From NCBI GenBank assembly GCA_030761205.1, contig JAULJL010000010.1, positions 11,751,241 through 11,815,240 on the forward strand: DNA of 64,000 bases, given 5' to 3'. Every line of letters begins with the position of its first letter. Within the stretch, counting starts at the first letter, position 1. A program made the translations under genes and the position numbers. This document shows, piece after piece, positions 22,800 to 33,700 of the stretch. The notes under the pieces were generated by a model. The model searched no databases. It worked only from the letters and a program-made list of their open reading frames with translations, and was not told the DNA's origin. The stretch comes from Fremontodendron californicum (taxonomy: Eukaryota > Streptophyta > Magnoliopsida > Malvales > Malvaceae).

Positions 22800-23433
22800 A
22801 TTCATCTGTTCTGGTGCTCAGCATGCTGGATCTGAAAGTAGCATTGTTGTGAGTCAACTGGAAAACCATAAGCGAGCCAAAGTCTACTTCGATTTTCAGT
22901 GAGTCAACTGGAAAACTATAGACAAATTTAATTAAGAAATTTAATTTTTTGTCATACTTATTCTACAAGGTTTTCACTGCAGTGAGAGCATGTCTTACTC
23001 TTCGACAGTGAGAGATATAATATTAACCAAGGCTCATCAAATTCATCTAATAATGGGATATTTGATCTCAATTTCATTTTGAATAATGGGAGTGATGGGC
23101 ATCCTTTTGATGGAAATGTTGGGAAAGATGAGGAAGATTAGGGTGGTTTGAGAGCGAAAGATTTGAAATCTGGATGGATCTGACCGATGACTTATTGCAT
23201 ATGGTAGGTAGTTTGAACTATTACACTTCTATTTTAGTTTTTATAATTTTGTACATTGTTCCATTTTTTTGAACCTTTTGTTTGTTTTTCCTATTTTCAG
23301 GTGTTCTCATTCTTGGACCATTGTAATCTTTGTCATGATGCTATGGATTGTAGGCAGTGGCGAGCAGCTAGTGCTCATGAGGATTTTTGGCGGTGTTTGA
23401 ATTTTGAAAACCGGAATATACCTTTTGAACAAT
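22800..23433 (+). pseudogene. FBL15: captured FBL15-like F-box gene fragment (two exons)
   Basis: Exon 1 pieces give NHKRAKVYFDF, then YNINQGSSNSSNNGIFDLNF, GKDEED and KDLEIWMDLTDDLLHM, ending at donor ATG|GTAGGT (23203). After a roughly 97-bp intron with acceptor TTTTCAG (23300), exon 2 reads VFSFLDHCNLC, CRQWRAASAHEDFWRCLNF and ENRNIPFEQ, ending at donor GTGAGT (23434). This is the N-terminal region and F-box of the plant F-box/LRR protein of FBL15 (SLOMO) type, an SCF ubiquitin-ligase subunit. The LRR part is absent. A TAG (23139-23141) and frame breaks in exon 1 rule out a functional protein. Kept introns point to genomic capture. The specific FBL15 name rests on memory of the motifs. Confidence 0.7.
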
Positions 23434-23862
23434 GTGAGTCTCTTCACGTAGTTGTTCATTTGGTTTAATTAGTGTATTCCAAAAAAATAAAACATAGAAA
23501 TTAACTAGAGAAATGGGGATGATAGTCTAAATTGCTTAGAATATTAATTAAGAGAATATACGAGCATGCAATTGTATAAGTTGTCCTTTTATCTTTTATA
23601 TATTGAGAATTACCTTGTTTGGTGCTGGTTCCTAGGCAAGAGGATACTCATGTCATATGCTACAGATCATCGTAAATAGGTCATTTTTCTATTGATTTGT
23701 TTGTTCATTAGATTATTTTGTGTGAGAAATTGTCCATTGTTAGTAATGAAATTGATTTGCTTATGTGAGATTCTGTTCTCAGAATATTTAGAACTTCTCT
23801 AAATGTTCATATAATGATTATAAGCTGTTCCATGAGCATGTTCTTTAAAATTCATTTTGTAG

Positions 23863-24160
23863 GTCAAAGTATGGGACACCAACAGTTAGCATTTTGTCCT
23901 CTGTCACTGGAGTTATTTTCTTGTCTTGGATGAGTTTTCAGGAGATCCTGGAATTCCTGTATTCAATTGGAATGCTTCTTGAATTTGCTACTTTTACAAA
24001 ATTGAGAATAAAAAAGCCAAATCTACATAGGTCTTATAGAGTTCTTTTGCAAACATTTGGGGTAACAATGCTTTGCCTGCCTCCTGCCTTGTTGCTTGTT
24101 CTTGTCATGTGCCTAGCTTCTGTAAAGACATTCATTGTAAGTGGTATAGTTTTTGTTTAG
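23863..24160 (+). pseudogene. captured polyamine/amino-acid transporter (PUT/LAT family) exon
   Basis: The sequence after an acceptor (CATTTTGTAG, 23853-23862) reads SKYGTPTVSIL, then GVIFLSWMSFQEILEFLY, IGMLLEFATFTKLRIKKP, HRSYRVLLQTFGVTMLCLPP and LLLVLVMCLAS, and stops at 24160. This is the C-terminal half of plant polyamine uptake transporters (APC superfamily, LAT/PUT/RMV1 group), with its last membrane segments. A few codons are missing at EFLY, where the family has EFLNFLY. It is a one-exon piece without the N-terminal transmembrane domain, so no transport function is expected. A chimeric transcript with the upstream F-box exon is possible through the retained splice sites. Confidence 0.75.
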
Positions 24161-24294
24161 GATTGTTGTCTTTTTTTTTTTTGGTCCTTGCAAGATTGTC
24201 TTCTTTATGATTGTTTTATTTTTCTCTATCCTTTCTGGTTGTAATTAGACATTGATCATTACTTTTATGTTTATTATGTCATAATACTTTTTAG

Positions 24295-24385
24295 GTACTT
24301 GATGCTGCTAGTGCTCCAAATTTGTCACCACGTGCAATAAATCGATCTTCAACTTCCAGTCATCAACTTAACCAAAATGAAGATG
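24295..24385 (+). pseudogene. third exon-like fragment, source unknown
   Basis: A 91-bp open stretch encoding VLDAASAPNLSPRAINRSS and then TSSHQLNQNED is bounded by an acceptor (ACTTTTTAG, ending 24294) and a donor (ATG|GTAAAC). A further acceptor (TTATGCAG) lies at about 24469-24476, followed quickly by a stop. Good splice signals and biased composition suggest another captured exon. I do not recognise the family. Confidence 0.45.
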
Positions 24386-24774
24386 GTAAACTATTTCATT
24401 ATTTTATTCTTCTATATTAACTTCACTACTTAATTTAATTGCTTTTAATTGTATAATATTTGTCAATTTTATGCAGATGCTGCTCTATAGGAATATTCAT
24501 GAGATTTGGATTGCTGATTCACTTTATGTATTTGGATTGCTTATTTACTTTGTCTTTTTGCTAATTTTCAATTATAAGACTGTATTATAATTTTAGTTTG
24601 CGACTTCTATTTAGTTTGTGAAAGTTATATAATTAAGACAATTTATTTATAACTTCATTTTGAATATTATTGAATATTTTATACTTTCTTATAATGTTTT
24701 TTTTTTATATGAGATATGTTGGATAAATTATAAATAAACAAATATTAATAATTGAAAATATAGTAAAATTTTAT

Positions 24775-25138
24775 TTTTACCGACGTTTTGAACTCTATAC
24801 GTGCGTCGGTATATGTATATCGACGGTATCTATACCGACGGACTCTTAGGCCGTCGGTATAGATGAAAAACAAAAGGCACTAACCCAACATAGGCTATAC
24901 TGACGGTAGTAACATTAGTGACGCTTTAAACCGTCGGTATAGGTTATATATTCTATTCCGACGGTCACTTTTTCCGTCGGTATAGGTCTATACCGACGAG
25001 GGTTTTACCGTCGCTTAAATTTTTGTCGGAATAGTTATTTTGACCGTTGGTATAGGGTTTTAAGACTTTTAGCGACGAATTTTTTGGGTTTTACCAACGC
25101 TTTTTGGACCGTCACTATATGACAATTTGTTTGTAGTG
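24775..25138. repeat. CACTA right subterminal and terminal repeats
   Basis: Dense ACCGACGG/CCGTCGGT motifs lead to the terminus GACAATTTGTTTGTAGTG. They match the left end in inverted orientation. Confidence 0.85.
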
Positions 25139-25143
25139 TTAAT

Positions 25144-27126
25144 ATCATGAGTCGTCTTATTCAACAATTGCTACCTAGTGAAATAAAATATATCAAAGAT
25201 AACAATGGAAAATTCGTCAAAGACGAAAAAGAAACTCAATTACGGGTGAGCAAAGAGAGGCTACTCTTGCAAGGAGACGAGCAATCTATCATGCAAGAAG
25301 AAACATAAATTTAAACAGTTAATCATATCAAAATTTACAAAGCAGAGCAACAAGACAGAAAGATAATGTAATAGCACGATTACATTAGAAACAATGCGAC
25401 GAACTCATGTTAAATCAATTGCCTGTTCTCGAGAAAGTTTATCTTCTCATGACAATGTTAACTACAACCCTTTGAATACCACAAAAAATACTGACATTCA
25501 TTGTAAGTTCTAAATTCTTACAATATGTAACATCACTCACACACATACATGTACACTTTTAATGCTTATTTTAAGATTACATAATAAAGATCTACATTCT
25601 TACATATATAAATACATATATTGCATATTTCTAAAATTGGATAAAATTTTGTTATAGCTCATGAATAACAACGTTGGCTTCCTAACTATAATGGAATAGC
25701 AATTGAAGGTAATTCACTAGAACAGCGAGGGCAACAGATAGAGGATACATACCATACTAAATTTCTTGGTAATATATATTTTATTTATATTATAAAATTT
25801 GTACATATTGTAATTATTATTATAGTTTTCTTTCCTTTTTTCACAATAACATTTTTATTAGAAAAATATTGAAACTAAATCAATTACTAATCTTAATAAA
25901 GGGATACAAAATCTTTTAGAAATAAGTAAAGTGTCGACTGATCTGAACTTCACCAATCAGTTTCTTCGCTCATTAGAAGAGGACACTGAAATTGTGCTTC
26001 AGATTACGATGAATCAATGGGAATTATAAGATCAATACTACTAATACCAAGATTATGCCCTTATTGTTTTACAAAACTTTTATTCCATTAAACTTCTTAT
26101 ATGTGTTGCTCGAATGAAAATATAAAAATGCAACCGATACTTGCATCCTTTGAAATGTTGAATTTGTTCACTGACCAAACAATAGAAGGAAAACATTTTA
26201 GAGAACACATACGATCATATAATCACAACTTCGCTTTCACTTCAATATGAGTACATTTAGACCAATCACTATTGGGGGGAAATCGTGGAATTTACGTGTT
26301 CTGTTCTCAAAACTATATATCACACAATTGTTGTCTTTTATCAAGTAGCAGTGATAGGCCACGTCATCTGCAAATGTATATATACGACACTGAGCACGAA
26401 ATTGACAATTGAATGCTAGAAATTGGAACACTTGATAGAAATTTGATGGATAAGATCAAACACATATTGGACAAATATAATTCGTTTGTGAAAATGTTTC
26501 AACAACTATCCCACATAGAAGATCTTCAAAATTGTAGTCTTATAATCAAAGAACAAGCTGCTAATTGCCCCCGACATACTTCATCGATTGTATCTCTAGT
26601 TGTTGCAGTCATAGTTAGAGGTGAGGAAGCAAGCTGCATAAATAGAAGAGATATCCTAGTTGAGACAACAAATGGTCGTCTTATGAATGTAAAAGATATT
26701 GTAGGTCATTATGATCCTTTGTAGTATCCTCTATTGTTTCCATGTGGAACATATGGATGAGACATAAATAACCATGATGACTTCGAAAACAAGCTGTAAT
26801 AACAAATAAAATTTCTTTATTAAATTACTAACAAGTATAAAATATATTATGTCCGTTTTATTCAAATGTGCTATAGGTCAATATATTTGTATCCTTTACT
26901 AAAAAATTACAAATAAAATTTCTTTATTAAATTACTAACAAGTATAAAATTTATAGATTCGTCTTGGAACTCAATCACTCCTCTAATGGGGAGGATGTTT
27001 GTTACAATAATACTTTGTAGATAACTTCATCAAAATACAATTAGGAAGATTGAGATTGGCAACCAACAATAAATCTTGGATTAGAGCAAAATTCTATCAA
27101 GGACTACAATATTCTCTAAACAATTG
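25144..27126 (+). pseudogene. Helitron Rep/helicase N-terminal region, part 1
   Basis: Frames that shift repeatedly give motifs in the order of the Helitron-like N-terminal domain. They are KHFREHIRSYNHNFAFTS (about 26190-26245), then RPRHLQMYIYDTEHEIDN (about 26355-26410), the open segment 26413-26724 (LDRNLMDKIKHILDKYNSFVKMF, RDILVETTNGRLMNVKDIVGHYDPL), YPLLFPCGTYG (26728), and GRMFVTII...IKIQLGRLRLATNNKSWI and KFYQGLQYSL (26985-27120). In an active Helitron this protein nicks and unwinds DNA for rolling-circle transposition. Multiple stops show it is long dead. The gene continues at 29500, beyond a copia LTR insertion. The RepHel HUH motifs and helicase are not seen. Confidence 0.75.
26802..26950. 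repeat. 42-bp perfect direct repeat
   Basis: The segment 26802-26843 is repeated exactly at 26909-26950, with 65 bp between copies. It lies within the Helitron relic and starts ACAAATAAAATTTC. Confidence 0.8.
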
Positions 27127-29500
27127 AGTCATATGATTGGAATCTAGATCTCGTTGTGATCTGAATTGTTCTTTGACTTTGATAATAGATATTATAATGA
27201 ATATGACTAAGCATGTTCTCAAAAGTAGCACTCAAGTAATATGATTGTCTCAACTGCAAGTGGGAGATTGTTAGTATATGCCCTAGAGCCAATCAAATTG
27301 GACAAGGGATATACAATTAATAATGATATCTTATCACTATATATTAGTGATACAAGGTTTTCCTTCATGTTAGTACAATAATAAAGAGTTATTAAATACT
27401 AATTGGATGAATCTCATGGAACATAAATGCCTTGCAAAGGAATTATAAAGGTTTATAATTGTGAGATCCTTGTACATCAAAGTCATGTTCCTAAAATTGT
27501 TCCTAGTCATTGTATTACGAGACAAGGCATTAGCAATGCTCCAAGACTAGTACATGTTAAGCCTTCTTACGTATGAAGTAAGCAACCAATCTCATAGGTT
27601 GAAGTATGAGGGATACTTGGGACAACATGTAGGTGCTTGTTAGTTGAACAAGTTCACTAAACATAGCCCACTATGAGAACTCCATTTGGTTCACTCAAGT
27701 GTCTATGGAAATGTTCTCACGTGCCAATCATGTAAATAAGCCTCAGACTTGTGATATCAGGTCATCTTGTGTGTGAATTGCAATATGTTGATTTCATATG
27801 AAGGGATCCTAAGAAGGGAGGCTTATGGTAGGGTGATTTTGGGTATGGCATGAAGCACACAAAGATGGATGAGTGATCCAGAGAGGATTCACCACTCCAA
27901 GTGAAATTGGGAGACATATCTCATCTATTCTTGACTTGGGTTAACTAGATAAAGTCTTTGCCCAAAGCACGATGAATTTAGAACAAATTGTTTCTCTAAA
28001 TTCATGAGGTTAACCATAAGCTACAAGAACTAATAGGGATTGATTTCATGAGTATACACTGCATCATGCTCATGGTCTTTCCAGGATATTTGGTGAAAGG
28101 ATCGAATTGCACTGATAGGCTGGTTATTGAAAGGTTTTGAAGAGGTCATCTTGACTTTCAACATTTGGGTGGTAATGATGCATTGCTAGATGCCGCTCAT
28201 GGTCTATGTTTATAAATTATAAACTTTGTTGAAAAACATAGATTATTATTTATTCTCATTGCCAACATGTTGGAAACTGAATGGATCACATACAATCGAT
28301 CGAATTGTTGGATTTAATTTGGGATTTAATTAAGTAGGACTTAATTAAATAAATGTTAAATTTGGAGGGCTTAATGGAATAGTTCAATTAAGGTTGAATT
28401 AAGACATAAATTGGATTTGAAAAATCTAACTAGGGATGTCTTAATAACATTGTGGATAAGTTTGTCTTGAAAAGACATTATCTAAATGTAGACCATGTCT
28501 TAAAGATAGATGTCTTGGTCGAATATGAAGTTGTCCAGAGAAAAAGAGTTTCTCTTCTTTGTGGAGTTTGATTGAGAATCGAATTCTATCTTTTCACATC
28601 TTAGCTAATCAAACATTGCCGTGATTATGTCTAGGTTCAGTCATGATACTAAAAGTTAGTGTATAACTGAAACTCTGAGGCTTGCAAGGAGTTTGATTGA
28701 GAATCAAACTCTTAGACTGATTAGTGGGACTATTCGGCTATGCACTTTAAGGGTTAGAGTTATAGTTGAACTAAGAAGTTTGAAAAGAAAGAGTTTCACT
28801 TCAATTGGAGTCTTTGATTGGGAATCAAACTTTTATCTTTCTATCCCTTGGCAGCCGAATGTGGTCTTTATTGGGGCAAAGGTTTGACAAACACACTAAG
28901 GATTAGTGTTTGACCGAAACTCAAACTCTTGAGAGATGAAGAGTTCCTATTCCACAAGAAGTTTCAAGTGAGTTTAAACTCTCATACACCCAATCCTTTG
29001 GCTGTCCAATTAGAGTATGTTCATTCTAAGAAAAAGTAAGTTTTTCCTAAGTCAAGAAGAGAAGAAACTATTAGGCCAAGAGTGATAACAAAGCTGCCGA
29101 ACACTTTGTTCTTCCTCTTTACTTGTTTCTCCCTTGTTGCCACACCCTAAGAAAAGTTCTTGTAAGGTTCAGGCTTGTGAGTAAAATCAAGAGAAAATAA
29201 CCTTTTGATTAAGATCGAGAGTTACTTGCTAGAACTGGTGAATCCTTAAGCCTTGCGAAGGCTCCATCCATTCGATTGTGTGGATTACCATTATAGGCGT
29301 GCACTTGGGTTGCTGTTGATCTCGGAGAATCTTTTGGTGATCATCACTCCTTGTTGCCATCACTTGAGGAATGACACACTTAAGATTACGATATTTTAAG
29401 TAGATATGATCTCTAAACAGATGATTGAAATTTTTAAATGTATGTTTTTAACCACATGTTTATCAAAACCTTGATCCTGGAAATCCGCTACATTTTTACA
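27127..29500 (+). mobile_element. copia-type 3' end fragment: polypurine tract and LTR
   Basis: AAGTGGGAGAT (27258-27268) is a copia polypurine tract, followed by an LTR beginning TGTTAGTATATGCCC at 27269 and ending near 29500 (...CTACATTTTTACA), about 2.2 kb. The 140 bp before the tract are the end of the internal region. No coding part or second LTR is present, and the Helitron sequence resumes on both sides, so this is a truncated copy. Within the LTR, GAGTTTGATT and its complement form a 23-bp palindrome at 28689-28711, and related phrases recur at about 28562 and 28810. Confidence 0.65.
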
Positions 29501-30110
29501 TTGTATATCTTGATATTCATGAAGGCAAATTCCCATAAAAATGATGCAAGTAAGATTTTTAGTTCTTAAAATCACCTATTAGCAATATTTCTAAAGTACT
29601 AATTTCGAAAGTTTTTCTTAATAATACTACTTATATGTAACATGGGGCGTAGGGCAATGTTACCATCATCTTTTGTTGGAAGCCCACCGAACATGAATCA
29701 AAGATACAAGATGACATGATTAGTTCAGAAATTTGGAAAGCTGGATTTTTTGTTTCCATGACATGTAATCCTTCTTGGCAAAAAATTCAAAACAGACTAG
29801 TACCTAGTCAAACTCCTCAAGATAGTTCATACTTGCTCACTAGGATTTTTCATTCTAAATTTGAACGAAGGTTAATATAATTAGTAAGGGAGTTCTTGGG
29901 AGGGTGGTCATGTATGTTTATGTCATTGGGTTTCAAAAACGAGGTTTGACTCATGCACATATCTTAAAAATGGTATTGCTTTTATAGACAATAGTTGGGT
30001 CGTACTATATAATTCTTGATTGCTCCTCAAATATGCTTGTCATATTAATTTTGAGATTTGCAATAATGTTAAATGTGCACAATATCTATACAAATATGTG
30101 TACAAATAAA
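29501..30110 (+). pseudogene. Helitron Rep/helicase N-terminal region, part 2
   Basis: After the copia fragment the Helitron domain continues. From 29646 it gives GRRAMLPSSFVGSP and NMNQRY, then SEIWKAGFFVSMTCNPSWQK (29725-29780), FQKRGLTHAHILKM (29932-29975) and NSWVVLYNS...CHINFEICNNVKCAQYLYKYVYK (29992-30105). These are in the order of the family and include the QKRGLPHAH segment. Frameshifts are frequent. The helicase half is missing beyond about 30110. Confidence 0.8.
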
Positions 30111-30114
30111 TGTG

Positions 30115-30282
30115 GCAAAATAAACCCGAACCCGAAAACCTGTTCAATGAAACCAAAATCAAACTCGTCTAAACCCGATTTGACAAAAAAATTCAAAAAC
30201 TCAAACCCGAGAAAACCTGAACCCACAATGGCCCAAGCCCGAAATGACCCGAACCCGAAATTACTCGAACCCGAGAACTAAT
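30115..30282. repeat. degenerate ACCCGA-rich minisatellite
   Basis: AACCCGAA/ACCCGAG units recur irregularly over about 165 bp. It is low-complexity DNA with no sign of a gene. The ORF across it is an effect of the repeat. Confidence 0.65.
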
Positions 30283-30471
30283 TTAGTTATGGAAGTGTGT
30301 AAAACTAATTTAATTTTACACTAGTGTAAGTGGATCTCTCTCTCTATATATATATGTATATAAATATATATATATAAAGCTCCTGACTGAGTTGATGTCA
30401 CGAGTCAAGTGACACTAACTCAGTTAAAGAAATACAAAAAAACCAAATAAAAATTATAGTTATAAAATAAA
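30283..30471. other. MITE end, TA tract and foldback palindrome
   Basis: 30290-30345 matches, in reverse complement, the end of the MITE at 61554-62447 (ATCCACTTACACTAGT core). A CT/TA microsatellite follows (30333-30377). 30386-30425 is a palindrome with ACTGAGTTGATGTCAC arms (two mismatches), related to 3721-3762. The last 9 bp (TAAAATAAA, 30463-30471) are the left duplication of the MULE. Confidence 0.6.
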
Positions 30472-30650
30472 GGCATAATGACAAATTTAGCCTTCGAAAT
30501 ATACCAATTGAGTCATTTCAGCCTCTAACCTTTTACTTGAGTCAATATGATCTTCGATCTTTTATTTTGCACCAATTAAACCTAATTTAAACAGAATCCA
30601 TCTGAATCCCGTTAAATGACTAACGTATCGTCAGTTATGTACACGTGTCA
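30472..30650. repeat. MULE left terminal inverted repeat
   Basis: Pairs with about 61170-61349 in reverse complement. Just inside it, 30681-30709 is a perfect 29-bp palindrome (ATGACATGGCATTT arms around one A). Confidence 0.8.
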
Positions 30651-30750
30651 ATCCTCGTGTACATAAAATGGATGTTTTTTATGACATGGCATTTAAAATG
30701 CCATGTCATCTCATTAATTTCAACAATTAAAAGAAAAACCAAAATATTAG

Positions 30751-33700
30751 TGTAGACACCTAATTTTGTCCGGACCACTAAACAGGTATGTTTTCTTCTT
30801 ATATTGATATTTCCGAGTGTAAAAAGACTTTTTTCATCCTGCAGGTGATACTCCGAGACTTAGTTTAATAGCGCGAGCATAAAAAGTCAAACTTGAAAAA
30901 AGTCAACCTCGAAAAAAGTCAACCCTGAAAAAGTCAACCCCTGAAAGTCAACTACTGAAAAAGTCAACCCACTTTCAAAATCAAGATTTTAAGTTCAATT
31001 GAAAAATGGCAAAAGAATTTTGATAATCCGAGGTCTACATTGAAAGATATGGAGTTCAGAAGTTGTGATTTGAAGATTCAGTAGAAAGAAAACCCTAATT
31101 CGAGAAATTTGGGGAAAAGTGCTTAATCGATCAAATTGGTCAAAATTGAAGGTTTCAAATTAAAGATAAGCACTGACTACGGGTAATGGAGAAGTCACTT
31201 GCAAGAAAAACCGAAAGAAAAGTCAATCCAAGAGAAAACCGAGAATTAGGGTTTTTAGTGGATTTCAGTGAAATCGGGAAGAATCACAAAAATGGCCCGA
31301 CTTGGTAAGACCAAAGCCCCCAATGGATGAAGAATGATTAAAAAGGATAGACCAAGGCTCAGATTGAAGAAAATCTGAAAATCGGACTTGTTTTCAGCAA
31401 AACCGGGTTTCGGAGACAAAAGGGCAAAATTGGAAAATTTGGGAAAAACAGAAAATGGACTCCGAAAATTCTGAAAATTTGTCAATCTCATTCTTAAATC
31501 ATTTGAAAGAGATTGGTGAAATAAAATCTTGATTCGGAGTTCGTCTGCAAAATGGCCAAATCCCGGGCCTTCTATGCAGTAATTCAAAAAGGAAAATCCC
31601 GGAAAAATAGCAAATGAGCTCCAAATCTTCTGAAATTTTGCAAATCTCATTTTTAAATTATTTGAAAGAGATTGGCGAAATAAAATCTTGATTCGAAGTT
31701 CGTTTTTTAAATTATTTGGAAGAGATTGGCGAAGGAAAATCTTGATTCGGAGTCCGTTTGCAAAATGGCCAAATCCCGAGCCTCCTATGTAGTAATTCAA
31801 GCCGATAAATCCCGAAAAAATACCAAATGAGCTCCAAAAATTATGAAAACTTTCAGATCACATTTTTAAATTATTTGGAAGAGATTGGTGAAGAAAAATC
31901 TTGATTTGGATCTCGTTTAAAAAATGGTAAAATGTAGGGGCATAAAAGGGCATTTTTGGAAGAAAAAATCCAAATAAATAGAAAACGGACTCGGATAATT
32001 TTGAAAACTTCCAGAACTCAATATTATATTATTTTGGAAGTATTAAAAAAATAAAAATTGAATTTGGAGTCCGTTCGATATTTATTTGCATCCGGGGGGC
32101 AAAACGGTCATTTCACCCAAGCAAACGAAAAGGGCTTCTTTGGGCCTTTCAAAAAATCAGAGTTGGGCTGGAAAAGAGAAGTGTTGGCCTTCCCAAGCCC
32201 AAAGGAAGGAGGAAGCTTCTGATTTTTCAATCAAATGACTAAAAATCAAGAGTTAGTTAGAGATTCTCTTTGATCAAACCATGGTGATTAAGCCACATAG
32301 GCCAAGAGAGATGTCAACATTATTATTTAACAGCTGTAATTTGAGAGAGCTGAGAAGCTAATCTAAAGGTGGTAATTTCATGATTTTTCACCTTGAATTA
32401 TTAGCCATTTGATGGAAAATTGGTTACAAAAAAAATGACAACATCCTAGGGGAGGAGAGAGGTAAAATTCTGCCAACATTAAGGGGAGGTCAGAATTTCG
32501 AATTTTCAACTTCATTTTGGCTGATTTCTCTTAGTTTTTCTTAGTTTTTCTCTTCTTGGTTGAGAGCAAAAAAGAAAAGTTTAGAAAAAAAGGGAAAGTT
32601 TGAAGAGATAAAGCTTGAAAGATAGCTTCTTGAGGTGGCTCTTGAGCACCAACTCTTGCACTTTCTTGATTTTCTATTCTTGTTTTTGCTATTTTGATTT
32701 CTATTTGGTGAGTTTCCATTTTCAATAAATGTTTTTTTATTGTTCTTTTAAGTTCTTCCTTCATCTCTTTCTTAAGTATATTTTTTACATTTTATTTTTA
32801 CAATAAACTCACCATGGCCAAATGGCCTACATTATTTATTTTAAGTTGCTGTTTTGATTTATTTTACCATATTGTTTATGTTATTTTCTTTGATTTTGAT
32901 GTTTTAAATGTTATGTTACTTCATATTCTTGAGTTATATTTTAATTTGGTTGCTTTGTTTGTTACCATTTATGTTTTAAATATCATGTTTTTGCATTTTT
33001 AATCTTCTGTTTTCATGTTGTTTAAATTTGAGCATGTTTTAGATTTAGTATATTAAGTGTTTGTGAAAATGCTTGTGTGGTCTTTGCATGATTTGAGTTT
33101 TATATCTTAGTTGAGCATGTTTTAGATTTAGTATATTAAGTGTTTGTGAAAATGCTTGTGTGATTTTTGCATGATTTAAGTGTTATATTTTAGTTGAGCA
33201 TGTTAGTATACCAAGTGTTTGTGAAAATGCCATGCTTGTTGGAGCTTGAGGCCATTTGGCTACTCCATGTGTTTTGCATTGTGGGATTGCATTTTTGTCA
33301 TGTTAGTTGGTAGGTTTTTGCATTTGCATGTCATTTGATTTAGTTTTTCATGCTAGTATGCCAAGTGTTTGTGAAAATGCCATGTTTGCTTGTTACATTA
33401 TGCTATTCGGCCCTCTTGGAATTTTTGCATTTTTTGTGCATTCTTGCCATGTTAGTTGATAGGTTAGCATTTGCATGATATTTGATTGAGTTTTTGGATT
33501 AAGCATGCTTTGTGTTTGTGAAAATGCCATGCATATTTTAGTTATTAAGCTAGGTTTATTTGCCATGCATGATCATGTATTTTAGGTCTAGGTTGCATTA
33601 AATGCCATGCAAGTTCATTTAGGTCTAGGTCACTTTATGAATGCCATGCATTTTTTCATAACATTTAGGTTTAAATCCATGTATTTCATGCATTATGTTT

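Larger units (their letters stand above)
21764..25138. mobile_element. non-autonomous CACTA element carrying gene fragments (Pack-CACTA)
   Basis: The ends are CACTACAAATAAATTGTCAT and, reversed, CACTACAAACAAATTGTCAT, about 28 bp of inverted repeat with few mismatches, flanked by TTA (21761-21763, 25139-25141). Subterminal blocks at 21780-21990 and 24778-25130 carry repeated ACCGACGG/CCGTCGGT-type units. No transposase remains. The 2.8-kb interior instead contains exon pieces from at least two host genes with introns, so the sequence was taken up as genomic DNA. Total length is 3,375 bp. It would depend on an autonomous CACTA for movement. Confidence 0.9.

Noticed and set aside
31255..31800. 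181-aa minus-strand ORF and its counterpart at 55439-55888
   Set aside because: Both lie antisense across the LTR module array. The translated repeats follow the DNA period, no known domain appears, and the frames differ between sister LTRs.
32531..33002. Short ORFs repeated at 56716-57187
   Set aside because: Chance openings inside LTRs, repeated because LTRs are paired.
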